In this document: positions 22,950 to 33,789 of the stretch, piece by piece | Numbering within the stretch: position 1 is the first letter of the stretch | Layout: each line of letters begins with the position of its first letter | Source: Diphasiastrum complanatum | Taxonomy: Eukaryota > Streptophyta > Lycopodiopsida > Lycopodiales > Lycopodiaceae | DNA length: 62,000 bases | NCBI GenBank assembly: GCA_029204225.1 | Contig: CM055097.1 | Location: 44,358,942-44,420,941 of the forward strand | Reading direction: 5' to 3' | Notes under the pieces: generated by a model | Databases searched by the model: none | What the model was told of the DNA's origin: nothing | The model's input: only the letters and a program-made list of their open reading frames with translations | Position numbers and translations under genes: made by a program

Positions 22950-23795
22950 GTCCTGTTGGGGTATTCCCAACAAAGTGTAAATATATAAAATCATCCAATA
23001 AAATGTGTTGCGAGGGCATGGCATCCTGCGTGTATAAGCCCATGGCCCAATGAGCAAGATAGTAAAGTTGTAAATAAAATAATAGACTTGGGCCCTTTGA
23101 AATTAAAATAAAACTTGAGGCCCAAAGTCAATTCTAAACCTAGAGTTTACTTTTTAGAGTTGGGTCCAATTTTGGACTCACATGAATCTTGTGATTTCCA
23201 ATGTACTTTTTGTGGACCCTTGGATCAAGTTGGGTCCAAGATGAATGGATAGAATCAATGTGAATACTAGCCAATAGGATTGAGGGGCAAGGGCCTTTCC
23301 CATTTTATAAAAAGTCACCATTTGTACACTATTTTCATGCTCAATAGAGAGGAGGAGACTCTACCATTTTGAGAGCTCAAGCATCCTCATTTGCTAATCA
23401 ATCTTGCTTATGCTATTGTTGTGATTGCTTGTTATTTTCATTTCCCATGCTTTTTGGTTGTGCTAGTTAAGGTTTTTCCATAAGCAATGACATTGAGCAT
23501 TTGAGCTAACCTCCATCTCATCTCTCTCTCTTTTTCTCTTCTCTTCTCTCTTCCTCGCCTGTTCTATCCCTTTCCTTCACCCAAATCATGATGAATGTTA
23601 GAGTAGAGGAGTAGAGTTAAGGGAGAGTAGTGTTAGTGGTGAATAGAGTTAGGGAAGAAGTAGGAAACTAACTAAAATTAGCATCTATGCATAGTTAGGT
23701 ACCTATCCAGTGATCTAACCCTTGTTGACAGGCGGGAGAGCTATACTACGCAGATCTACGACCCTACAACCAGTAGCTTGGCCCCTACAGTAAGA
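22950..23795 (+). other. LTR- or leader-like non-coding block
   Basis: It begins near the palindrome TGTTGGGGTATTCCCAACA (22953-22971). A TATA-like TTTATAAAAAG lies near 23304, and a CT-rich tract at 23512-23575 resembles a plant leader. No gene or PBS is visible. An LTR start is possible but unproven. Confidence 0.35.
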
Positions 23796-24240
23796 TGCTG
23801 GGTAGCAATTTATAGTGCCCAATTCCATCAAGTACAGAGAAAGATCCGTGACTTTTCATTTTTATTCAACTAGGCCACCTTTTGGCAATTCACAACACTG
23901 CTCCTTTCTTCTCACACTGTAAATGGATTTCAAAATCCTCTCAACCCAAAGTTGCCACTACCCTGCTCCAAACCGCTCTTCAAACAGTGTCCGATTGGAT
24001 TCAAACCAATCACAAACGCCAAGCAACCCTCCTTCAAAATTTTGGGCTTCAATATTTGCTTGCTTTCTGATTTAGCCAACAATTCTCTGTATCTGAATCC
24101 TCTTTACAGTTTCGAGTCATTCCATGAATCTCCACAGACTCGGTTTTGTGCTTCCTAGCCAACAAACCATCGTGAATTTGCAGCTCTATGTTCTTGTCCG
24201 GTGATTGTAGCCACCAAAGGGCTATGATAACAAGTTGAGA
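23796..24240 (-). mobile_element. F-like internal non-coding DNA (minus)
   Basis: On the minus strand, 23975-23800 matches 27280-27465 (GCAGGGTAGTGGCAAC ... TTTCTCTGTACTT ... GGGCACT). At 24222-24236 a degenerate PBS reads TGTTATCATAGCC. The minus open frame 24049-24270 lies in this leader and is not taken as a gene. Confidence 0.5.
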
Positions 24241-24499
24241 ATACAGTTTAAAAAAACCCAAACGAATCAATCACCACGGCACAACATCAAGTGCAATAAG
24301 ACAAGACAACAAAATTGCTTTCCCTCAAACTGTATTTCACACTAATAAGCAAGTACAAAGATAAAGTTGCTTAAAAGCACTCAAAGGGCTCGTAAAATAA
24401 AGGACGGCTTGATAATTCTAGAAATGAGCACACATGGTGCCGTCGAAATTAGGGAATGATGGCGGGTGGCTAGGCGGTGGGGATGGGATCCCGCACGTG

Positions 24500-25320
24500 G
24501 CTTGTAGGTGTGCACGATGCGCGACATTGTCTATTGGACCGCTCTCCGCTACCGACAAAACTCTGAGTTTCCTTCGCATCCAAAGCATCGTACCATGTGC
24601 AATATACCATCTCCTTGGAGTTGATAAGCATACACAAGTAATGGACATCCCTTAGGATCTTCCACAAAATAAACCAGTAGGCTATTATGGTCTTCCTGTG
24701 AGTTCGGTGACATGCAAGATGATATGACCAGGACTTCCACTGGAGAAACTCGTGAATTAGATGGATCACTTTGACATCCATTTGCTTGGTGAACTCCTTG
24801 TCGACTTGATCCTGTTTTTCACCTTTGAACTGCCAGATCTTGCTGTTGAACTTGTTGCTCTACATTTTGTCTTTGTACGACGTGTAGATTCTTGATTGGA
24901 CATTTTGTAATTGGATGATCCTCAAAGCAATATGTACATTGGTCCTTCTCAAAAAACTTTCCCTTGTGAGCCTGAGTTTGATGACAGCCGAAACTTGAAG
25001 TACTATATTCATGGTCACTTGTTGCACCTGATCTGCTTGACTCTGTTGCACTCCCAAATGATTCGTAGCCTTCTTCCCTTGTCTGCTTGAACCTTCAGAT
25101 TTTTCTTATTTCTCATTTGATATTTCTGCATTTGGACATGAGTGATCTACTCTCTTCTTCAAGATAAGATTCTCCGTGATGACTGCATCTTGATAGATTT
25201 GTGACAATGAAGTGTAGGATGCAAACTTCTTCATACCAGACTTGATCTTGTCGAGTAGTCTGGTTGCACAATTATGGTGTCCCACTTTTTTTTTGTTCTT
25301 TGATGTGAACAAAAGTGGAG
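24500..25320 (-). pseudogene. Decayed gag-like ORF with a CX2CX3HX4C knuckle (minus)
   Basis: On the minus strand an ATG-like start at about 25312 is followed by a basic N-terminus (KNKKKVGHHNCATRLLD) and a stop near 25106. In another frame a zinc knuckle CTYCFEDHPITKC appears (about 24945-24900), then NLHVVQRQNVEQQVQQQ. The X3 spacing matches the knuckles of gypsy copy A. After a stop near 24825 a frame runs on (24740-24549) with a second CFGC. I take this as a nucleocapsid relic of the gypsy family. The frame changes and the lack of protease make the call moderate. Confidence 0.45.
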
Positions 25321-26153
25321 TAATATATGGTGCCGGGTGGGTGGCTGATGCTATGAAAGGATGAGAGAACTATGCACAACTAATAAATTTCACTGGACAA
25401 CAATGGAATGAATGATGAGAGAGATGGATGGATGTTTCACAGATTTAGATGGAGATGATCACAAAAAACAGGATGATGTAACGACGTAGATGATAACAAT
25501 GATGGGTGATAGATGGCTACGATAGTGTCGGTGTAGGTGGGATCCGAGACCTCCTCATTGAGGCCCTAGCAGGTGGGGTCTGGGGCATCTCCGTTGATGC
25601 CCCAGCGCAGGGGTTTGGGGGACTGTGCTAGCCCCCAGCATTGAATGGTATGACTTGTATGTGATTGAGCGGGTGATTGGTGTGTGAAGTCATTAGCCAA
25701 TGCGATATTTTTTTGAGAAGAGCACAAGTCAGGGATGGCGAGTTCGGGATGGAGAGTAAGCGATGGCGAGTCAGAGCGCGAGTTAGGAAAATAGACTGGA
25801 AATAAAAAATAAGCGAGAAATTTAAAATGGCAAGTCAGGGCACGAGTCAGGTAGTTTGACTCGCTGGCCTTCAGAATGGTAGTTCTGAGACTGTTGGTCA
25901 CTCTCTACTGATGGCAAGTTAGATGGCCGAGTTAAAATGCAAAAAATGAGGGTGGCGAGTCAAGACATTGTCGGTGAGTCAGAGCACAAGTCAAATTTTG
26001 ACTCGTCGAGATCACAAAATAGAGTCGAAAAAATGACAAAAAATGCAAACAAAAATCCACTCCTAAGATTGTTTAGCACTGTCTCCTCAGCAACGGCTCC
26101 AAAAAAATGTTGGACCCTTTTCGTGCCTCCCTAATCAGTGCAATCAAGCAAGA
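25321..26153. repeat. Non-coding with GAGTCAG-type word array
   Basis: GGCGAGTCAGGGC-like words recur irregularly between about 25735 and 26010, in changing forms (gcgagtcagagc, gcaagtcagggc, acgagtcagg, gtgagtcagagc, actcgtcgag). No gene is seen. The rest is simple AT/GA-rich DNA. Confidence 0.4.
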
Positions 26154-26276
26154 AAAGAAAGGGCTTGGATCTCCAACTGGGTGAGTATCGGTGTAGTATG
26201 AGCTTCGATCCAATGGAGAGAGGGATAAGCGACAAAATAGGAGTGAGAATCTAGGCTTGCTAAGGTTGTCAATCTT
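26154..26276 (+). repeat. Direct repeat, copy 1
   Basis: It matches 26877-26991 (AAAGAAAGGGCTTGG ... GGTTGTCAATCTT). Copy 2 lacks a short internal piece. Confidence 0.8.
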
Positions 26277-26491
26277 AGCTTCAGATCTGAGCGTAGAATA
26301 GCCTAGATTTGAGCTCGGTTCATCTTTGATATATTTTTTTTTTTTTTAGTCTTTTCTTGGTTTCATTTATTGGTTCTTATCTAGGCATCCTTGGCTCTAG
26401 ATCTTCTCCTCAAGAGGTTGGTCTTCTCAAGGGAGGTGAATGGTGAAAGAAATCCTACCTACGGATCTTAATAATCTCTCCATGGTTTTCT

Positions 26492-26495
<4 letters not shown>

Positions 26496-26583
<88 letters not shown>
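26496..26583. repeat. (GA)n microsatellite, about 88 bp
   Basis: It is a pure GA/AG run. The Arg-Glu open frame across it is an artefact. Confidence 0.97.
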
Positions 26584-26587
<4 letters not shown>

Positions 26588-26876
26588 AAAGTGAAACATA
26601 TAGAGTTTTATTAGGAAGAGTAGAAGGAGAGCCAATACAAAGAAAATGGCTCCCTCTTATAGATTTGAGAGGTGAGCCCCTTTTACTCTGATTGGCTATT
26701 GAAGTTCCATCAGGATCACTATCTTGACCATCAAGATCACTGTGTGTTTCTTGAGGTCAAGTTGTGTTTCCCAACTTAATAACTTTACAAAATCTAAATT
26801 TAAAATAATTTATTGAATAATTGTGCTTTATGGCACTTATTAGCCTAAGGCCCAATGTTGTGGACTCACAAACAGG

Positions 26877-26991
26877 CAAAGAAAGGGCTTGGATCTCCAA
26901 CTGGGTGAGTATCGGTGTAGTACGACCTTCGATCCAATGGGGAGAAGGATAATAGGAGTGAAAATCTAAGCTTTCTAAGGTTGTCAATCTT
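26877..26991 (+). repeat. Direct repeat, copy 2
   Basis: It is the partner of 26154-26276. Its end coincides with the start of the F LTR end at 26992-26993, so the breakpoint is shared by both. Confidence 0.8.
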
Positions 26992-26992
26992 T

Positions 26993-27125
26993 TGCTATAT
27001 GTACAGTGTTTCTTCATTATAGACTTAACTTTTGTTCTGCCATCTTTGAGAGCTTGAGAGGAGTGGCTATGGTGATTGTGTGATGTAATCTGCATATTGC
27101 ACTAGATTCTATCGAAATTTCAAAT
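26993..27125 (+). mobile_element. 3' end of an F-family LTR
   Basis: It matches the last 120-130 bases of the minus-strand LTR at 10084-10215 and abuts a PBS. The rest of this LTR is missing. Confidence 0.65.
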
Positions 27126-27138
27126 TGGTATCAGAGCC
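27126..27138 (+). promoter_or_regulatory. PBS, initiator-Met tRNA type
   Basis: TGGTATCAGAGCC follows the LTR end directly. Confidence 0.8.
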
Positions 27139-28312
27139 GTAGGGTGATGCAGTTATGTACGATTCAGTGGAGCTATGGAATAGCGTCTTTCACCAGGCGA
27201 AATAGCACTCAGAGCGTCTCGGGAGAGAGGACTCCATACAGGGTATCGGTAGTCCAGATGGCATGAGACAGCAAAATGGGCTGCAGGGTAGTGGCAACTC
27301 AGAGCTGAGAGGATTTTATGAAATCCATTTACACTGATAGGAGAATGAAGCAATTTAGGGAATTGCTAAAAGGTGGTCTAGTTGGGCAAAAACATAAAAC
27401 CACGAATCTTTCTCTGTACTTAACATAATTGGGCACTGTAAAATGCTATCCAGCATTGTTTAGGTGAGGCTGAGTGATTGCCAGAAGGGCAGGGTCAGTC
27501 ATGAAACAATCTGAGAGCAATTAATTCTTCTTCTTAGCTATGGAATAAAAGGCCTGCTAGGGCTTTCAGAGTAAAAACCGTGGATCCTTGGCTGTATGAA
27601 ATAGTTTTTGGAGTTGTCAGTGGCTGTTGAACGGCGATTTTGTATGGCGATCTAGTAGCCAAGAGGCTGCGAATGGCCATGGGCCTCAGAAGGAACAATT
27701 TGCTTTGAAGCCATGTATGGTTTATGAAGGCTAGGGTTTGAAGAGTAAAAAGCTATGTTTGCCCTCAATCTGAAACAGATTTCGGAGCAATAAACTCATG
27801 GAGGATGGGCGCCCTGGTGTATGCAAGGAGCTGTCAGGAGGTCGTGGACAACCACGGCCTGGGAAGAGAGTATTAGCTGAAAAATCACAACTGCCATAGC
27901 AATGAACAAGCTGAAAGCTTTGGAAGCTTGAGGGAAGAAGAATAGAGGAAGGAAGGTCGCGGGCCAGCATGCGCGGCCAGTCGCGCTGGTCCCGTAGCGC
28001 GTGGACGGGTGTAACGATCCCAGGAAACCTGTATGGTGCCCGTGGAAGCCTACGACCATAGGATGGAGATCCACCAAAATCAGTGGTGGACATTGAAAGG
28101 CTTTGGAAGCAGTATGGTCCATGGGATCCAGAAGGACCATTGGATGGGATTTGAAGGGACCCATGGAGAGCTGAAGGGCAAAGGCACCCTTCTTTGCATA
28201 AAAAATCTTCACATAAAATTCCAGTGAAGGGACCCAAAGTTCAAAGTGAACTTCACTTCATTAAAACTTTTCAAATCGAAAATCTAGTTCATTTTTGCAA
28301 GGGCAAATGGTA
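27139..28312 (+). mobile_element. F interior, 5' part, non-coding
   Basis: It follows the PBS and shows no gag in any frame. The minus open frames 27731-28237 have no known motif. A CpG-rich spot at about 27956-28012 stands out. It ends at TGGTA, the target-site copy in front of element D's 5' LTR. Confidence 0.55.
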
Positions 28313-28969
28313 TGTGAATATTGTTAACATTTCCTAGCTAGTTTGAGATCTAAATTGACAATTTTCGTACATAGTTTTGGTACTGGAGTTTCACACGTGT
28401 GAACCAGGCCTAAAGTTTTCTATTTACAATATTTTTTCAGTATGAAGAAGTGTCAAACTTTAGACCCTTCGAAATGAGACCATTTTGATGTATTTTGGTT
28501 ATATATGTCATTTTTAGCTATTTTTTCTATATAGGGAATATTTAGGGTCAAGTACGTTTTAGAGAGAGGAGAGAGAGTCATCTTTCTCATACATAAAAAG
28601 TAGAAAATGAGTGGAGAAATAGGTTGGAGAAACTTATTGTATTGTTGAGAGAGATCAATAGATCATTGTCACAGTTTCTTCCTCCATTGAGAGCATTGCT
28701 TTGTGTATTGTCTTCAAGCATTGTGTATGATCTTAGGAGGTTTCCAAAAGTAGTAGGCTGCTGTAGTAAGGCCTGTTTGTTGCTATTTTTGGCTACCATC
28801 GGTACCTTTTATTAGTTTCTTTTGTCTCTTGAATGCTTTGTCAAGTTCATGTGTATCAAAGATAGCATTAGGATGCTTTGCCATTTCTAGCTTTTGTAGC
28901 TTGTTGTGCAAAGATCTTCGCCAAGTATTTTAAGAGTTTGGATCCATTCAAGATCCCCCTTTGTCCACA
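28313..28969 (+). repeat. 5' LTR of D
   Basis: TGTGAATATTG...TGTCCACA, aligned end to end with 37968-38624 with scattered substitutions. It contains the perfect palindrome TTCACACGTGTGAA (28390-28403), which in the 3' LTR has mutated. Confidence 0.92.
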
Positions 28970-28981
28970 TGGTATCAGAGT
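28970..28981 (+). promoter_or_regulatory. PBS of D
   Basis: TGGTATCAGAGT adjoins the LTR end, with one mismatch to the common initiator-Met form. Confidence 0.85.
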
Positions 28982-30082
28982 TGGCTGGCCACTATTTATA
29001 GTAAGATTTTCATTTATGGTGATATTTGGATGTTTGATCAAGTTCTAGCATGATTATGCATTATATTGTTGATCAAATCTTACTAGCCTTTGTTTTTTGA
29101 GTTGAACTTGTGGATCAAAAGCATATTTCAGGTTTATTAAAGATCAAAGGCTGAGAAGAAGTTATTTTGGACCAGATCATTACATCTATTCATTTGTTGA
29201 TTGTGAGGCTTGTGTATTTTCAATACTACAATGTTATGTTCAATCTATTATTGACAATCTCCACTTCTGTGGATGAACACTCTCCTTAAGTGGATGAACC
29301 TTCTCCTTAAGTGGGTGACAAATACTCTTTGAGTGATTTTGTATTTTTCCAAAAGGCTGAGCAAAGCTCCCACTTGGATGAAAGATCCCCTTTTGGGTAA
29401 ACAGATTGTCAACAATCTTTTGCATGAATTTTGGTGTACTTTGTTGAGCATGTAAGTAACTCTTCTTATGTCATTTGCTGGAAGGTTTTAACCATTATGA
29501 AAATTTGTTTTCAAGTTCTTAACAGGTTGAGGAACATTCTATGTGAAGCGATTTTAGATCTACATCTAAACACCAAGATTTGACAAGCTAGTGAAGCTAG
29601 TCTTGTGATTCACTAAGTGTGCTCTTTATTTCACCTCTAAAGCTTGTACTTATCACTTGCTGGAGTTTATAAACCTTTAAAAGTGTGGTTTACATGTGGT
29701 TTTACAGATTGAATCAATATCTTAGTGTGTTGATCAAGTTTGTTCAATTCTAGGTATTCTTGGTAGCCTAGTCTTTTGTATTTTCTAAGAATGCAAGTAA
29801 CTCTTCAAACCATAACTTGATTTGGTCACTTGCTGGAAAGTTTGAGAGCTTAAGCAAGAGTGTGTTCAGATTGGTTTGAGTTTGTAATCCATTCTTAGTG
29901 TATGCAAAGTGTTGCATGTGTTTTCAATCTTCCTTTCTATGCTTGGAAACCAGCCAGGTTCAAAATAGAAGTGTTGTAGGGCCCTACATCTTCTGAGATC
30001 TCCTTATCCATCATTTGTTGAGAGAAAAGTGAGTGCTAGGTGCATTAGGACAGAGCCTAAAAGTTGAAGAATCATTATATTC
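28982..30082 (+). other. Leader of D, non-coding
   Basis: About 1.1 kb lies between PBS and gag ATG. It includes two 21-bp tandem units GTGGATGAACMYTCTCCTTAA (29269-29310) and recurring CACTTGCTGGAA words. This is a long leader for a copia element, with no ORF of note. Confidence 0.6.
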
Positions 30083-30441
30083 ATGGCTTCCAATGGTGGG
30101 ATCATGTTAGAAACTAATGATAGGTTGAGTTCATCAAACTACTCCACCTGGAAAGTGAGGATGAAATCCTTACTTGAGTTGAATGAACTCATGGACATAG
30201 TTGCAGGAACTAAAGAGAGACTACCCACAATTCAAGAGCAACAAATGTTTGATAAGGACGCTAAAGGGGCTCTTCATATCATTAAAATGAATGCTACCAA
30301 TGAACTTCTCAAGGAAGTTGGTAAAAGTCAAAGTGCAAGTGAGAGGCATGGAATGCCTTGAAGAAGCTCTTTAATCAAAGTCCACATCTAGGATCCTAAG
30401 GAGGCAAATATTTTCTAGTAGAAAAAGAGACGGAGAAAGTG
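30083..30441 (+). pseudogene. gag of D, N-terminal part
   Basis: The ATG at 30083 opens MASNGGIMLETNDRLSSS, then NYSTWKVRMKSLLELNEL and IIKMNATNELLKEVGK, the conserved gag start of this copia lineage (compare 33191 minus, 43825 and 45824 plus). A frameshift near 30350 and stops near 30395 and 30418 follow. The frame is cut at 30441 by insertion of N with a 5-bp target duplication and resumes at 34431. Confidence 0.88.
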
Positions 30442-31095
30442 TGTGAAGGATTTCAGATCATTCAAGATCCAATCCATGTCCCTGATCTTTGGTTACAATA
30501 AGGAGCAAACCAACAATCCTGCCAATGTAGAAAAAACAGCATCTACATACAAAATGAGATGCAAACTCTAAGAGATATTGATCAAACATGAAACAAAACA
30601 TAAAATATGGTTGATGTGTGTACAATTATAGTACCCTACTATATCTCACACATGTGGAACCGAAAATAGCAAAATATGAGCATTCTACACACAAGATTGC
30701 AATATATCACCAAGATAGTGCACCAATGAGTAGTAGAACCCAAAGAGAACCATGTATAATGATGAAATGAGAGATAGAAGAGAGAAGATGTGTCTCTCCA
30801 TGAGTTACATCCTTTTATAGAGTGTCCAAACCCTATTTGGCCACTTGGCTTTCCCTCCAAAATGTAAACCCTACTATTTTTGGGTCTAGATTCAATGTAC
30901 CCAAAGTTCAAATTTGAATCTCTCTCAAACTCGACTACCAAGTTTCCCACACTTTCAAAAAGTATTTATTGAATGTATTTTAAACTAATATAACTTCAGA
31001 AAGTTTATCTCTAAGTCTAAAATGAGTTTTGGCCTCTTATTGACAATTTACCAAAATATGACTAAACTAGACTAAACTAGTTGAAATCTCTCACA
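30442..31095 (-). repeat. 3' LTR of N (minus)
   Basis: It aligns with 33790-34430 throughout, with scattered substitutions and small indels. It holds a CACACATGTG word near 30647. Confidence 0.92.
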
Positions 31096-31105
31096 TCCCT
31101 CTTCA
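31096..31105 (-). promoter_or_regulatory. PPT of N (minus)
   Basis: On the minus strand GAAGAGGGA stands immediately before the LTR start TGTGAG. Confidence 0.6.
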
Positions 31106-31184
31106 ACTAGTTTTGGCATAGTTTTGACAGTAGAACTTTGATCCAACTTTAGAATGATCTCCATCCTAAATATAGATCTCCTTT

Positions 31185-32444
31185 CTAAGGTTCCAAGTAT
31201 CTTTCATAATTGATATAGAGAATAGTGTCCAAATTGGATGCTTCACTATTTCTTACATCAATTTTACACATCAAGATATAACTAGAACATGAAGAACCAA
31301 ATAGAATGTGAACGAAATGATTCCTCCATGTTTCAAACTTTGAACTCTCTAGAAAATTACAGCAACCAAACAATAAATGTGAATGATGACCATTTGCTTG
31401 CTTGTCTCCTCCAACTTTGTCCTTTCTTGATATGTCTCCACCATAAAACTCCATGAATGAGCCTCCATCTCCATCTTGCCACAATATATTATTAATACTT
31501 GATGATTTGGCCATGAATGAGTGACATAATGAACCTCCAATAGCTTCGTTTCCATTAGAAAAACCAGCCAAGAATGCTAGGACAACTCCAACAATAAGAT
31601 ATTGCAAGACAATGTAGCTAGTTTGTCCATATCTCGACAATTTGCACACATCCACATGAAATAGCTCAAACATGAGATAGAACAAGTAAAGTAAACTTGA
31701 AAAACACTTCCTTGCTGCTCCTTTGACCTTACTTGAGTCTTCAATAAGGTGCAAAAATAGATCCATAACATCTTTGCCAAATACCTCTCCTTTGATGCTC
31801 TTGACTAGCTCCAAATTGTCACCTTTCCTTTTGTGTTGTTGAAGCCCTTTGAGACCAACCTCTTGATCTTCCTCTTGACCATCAAAGTCATTGAAAAAAC
31901 TTTGTTTTTCAGATCCATTACTTGCTTTTCCAATATGAAAACCATAAGAACCAATATCCACTTGCATAGCATCATCTACACAAAAAAATTCTGCAAAACA
32001 TGTGAGTAAAGCAAAATGAGTCACTTCCACTTGCTTACCTTTCTCTTGATCATCAAAGATATCAAAGATATGAATATCTTCATACATGAACCTCTGGAAA
32101 TACTCCCTCTCAAACATATGATTTAGATCCAACAAGATCTCATCAATGCTTGATCTCGAATTTTCACAAAGGTTAGTGAAAACAATGTCACCAATGTCAC
32201 CATCATAAATCAAAAGATAGATTTTAAACTTTCCATCCAACATGAAGTAGAGTAGGTGAAGATGAGTATCAAACCTAATAAATCCAGTCTTTTTGAGTTC
32301 ATAACAAACCTCAATAAGCTCACCAATGAGATCTCCCTTGCCTTGAAGAAATTGCCTCTCGATTTGCTCCATGTAGTCTTTTCCAACCAAACACATCTCT
32401 TTGCTCCTCCAAACATTCATTTGCAAAATGCCCTTTGATTCCAC
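31185..32444 (-). CDS. 419-codon open frame of unknown function in N, replacing pol
   Basis: The frame is open for 1.26 kb and fills nearly all the space between gag and PPT. It is open from GTG at 32444; the first ATG lies at codon 9 (about 32420), inside the gag zinc-knuckle DNA in another frame. So expression would need a frameshift out of gag or internal initiation. Visible traits are Phe/Asp-rich patches (residues 105-135), an acidic stretch (185-198, FDGQEEDQEV), a strong hydrophobic segment at about 276-295 (YIVLQYLIVGVVLAFLAGF) that could span a membrane, and Cys/His-rich ends. I recognise no protease, integrase, RT or other domain. It could be a captured host gene, a novel element gene or a chance frame. 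Length and intactness next to a once-frameshifted gag argue against pure chance. Confidence 0.45.
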   Translation of the reverse strand: MESKGILQMNVWRSKEMCLVGKDYMEQIERQFLQGKGDLIGELIEVCYELKKTGFIRFDTHLHLLYFMLDGKFKIYLLIYDGDIGDIVFTNLCENSRSSIDEILLDLNHMFEREYFQRFMYEDIHIFDIFDDQEKGKQVEVTHFALLTCFAEFFCVDDAMQVDIGSYGFHIGKASNGSEKQSFFNDFDGQEEDQEVGLKGLQQHKRKGDNLELVKSIKGEVFGKDVMDLFLHLIEDSSKVKGAARKCFSSLLYLFYLMFELFHVDVCKLSRYGQTSYIVLQYLIVGVVLAFLAGFSNGNEAIGGSLCHSFMAKSSSINNILWQDGDGGSFMEFYGGDISRKDKVGGDKQANGHHSHLLFGCCNFLESSKFETWRNHFVHILFGSSCSSYILMCKIDVRNSEASNLDTILYINYERYLEP

Positions 32445-33191
32445 AATAAAAGCATTTTAACTTAGACTTATCTTTCTTTTTGCCAAAAGAAAAAGTCTCA
32501 CCTTGATCTTGCCCTTTAGACCACTTGCCTTTGCCTTTGCCTTTGCCCTTGAACTTGCCTTTGATGAACATAGCCTCCTCTTCAAAATGAGATGTCGATG
32601 TAGATCCACCTCCTCTTGATTGAAGCCTATACTCCTCATTCACCAAGATCTCTTGAAAATCCACAATACTTGGCAAAGTATTTTGAATAGAAAAACTTTG
32701 AGCAAGATTAGCATGATCATCCAACAAGCCATTAAGTATAACTTGAACAAGTTCTACCTCCTTAATGCTTTCATCAATACATGCTAACTCATCATTGAAT
32801 GCTTTAACCCTCAAAACAAAAGCATGAGTACTCTCTTCCTTCTTTTGCAAACTTTAAAATATTTGCCTCCTAAGATAAGCACTCTTGATGTAGACTTGGA
32901 TTCATAAGGCTTCTTCAAAGCTTCCCAAGCCTCCAAAGATGATGTGCACTTACCAACGTGCTTGAGAAGTTCATTGGTAACATTCATCTTAATCACGCGT
33001 CGAGTCTTTTTTGCTCTCTTGTCATACCTCACTTGATTTTGAGGTGCTTGAGGCCTCTCCTCCACACCTGCATCCATCTCCATCAACTCATTCATCTCCA
33101 ATAAGAATTCCATCCTCACCTTCCAAGTAGAATAGTTGTTTGTGGTAAGCCTATCATTGCTCTCCAACATAAAGCCTTCACTTGTAGCCAT
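32320..33191 (-). pseudogene. gag of N (minus), one frameshift
   Basis: The ATG at 33191 gives MATSEGFMLESNDRL, NYSTWKVRMEFLLEMNEL and VIKMNVTNELLKHVGK. A frameshift near 32855 separates this from the second half (32850-32320: HAFVLRVKAFNDELACID, VQVILNGLLDDHANLAQSF), a Lys/Gly-rich basic stretch, and the zinc knuckle CFYCGIKGHFANEC (CX2CX4HX4C). It is closely related to D's gag. The gag frame runs on for about 30 codons past the knuckle into unrelated sequence and stops at 32320, overlapping the 419-codon frame by about 125 bases. Confidence 0.88.
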
Positions 33192-33777
33192 GTTGAAGTG
33201 ACCTGATCTTCTTCTTTCAACCTGTTCCAATGCACAAAGCACTCTCTTGAATCTCAACAAATGAACTCAAGAAGAAATCACAAAGATATGGAACCTCTCA
33301 AATCTCTTCTAGCACTTCTAACTAGAAAATCAACACATAGAATAGTGAAATCTTGATCAACCTATAATCTATCCTCAATCTAATGATTCTTGCCACTTCC
33401 TAAGATTGAAACACACTCAAATGAAGTTCAGTAACCTCACAAACTAGAGATCCAATCAAAATTAGGGTTTTGACAAAATCACAAAAAATTGAATATCTCA
33501 AATTCTACATGCAATTTCTAGTTGATATCTCATCTTGTAGACTCCAATGAGACCTTCCTAATGCACCAAAAATCATCTAAATCCAGTAAACCAAGCGTGA
33601 AACCAGAATTGATCAAGTACATAACTCTATATTGAGTTTTGACCTACAAAAGATCAATTCTACACATGCAAAAATGCTGATTTTTGAGTAGAAATAAATT
33701 TAGCATGCTCTAGCATTGGTAACTCCTCCAAATCCTTGCTAAAGATGGCCGATCCTTTGATAACCTGAAACACAAGA

Positions 33778-33789
33778 GCTCTGATACCA
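33778..33789 (-). promoter_or_regulatory. PBS of N (minus)
   Basis: On the minus strand TGGTATCAGAGC directly follows the LTR end TTCACA. Confidence 0.85.

Noticed and set aside
26440-26691. Open frame with repeated Arg-Glu
   Set aside because: It is created by the (GA)n repeat.
27731-28237. Minus ORF of 168 codons rich in Ser/Pro/Gly
   Set aside because: It lies in the F interior without recognised domain; a second overlapping frame is open too, which suits composition rather than coding.
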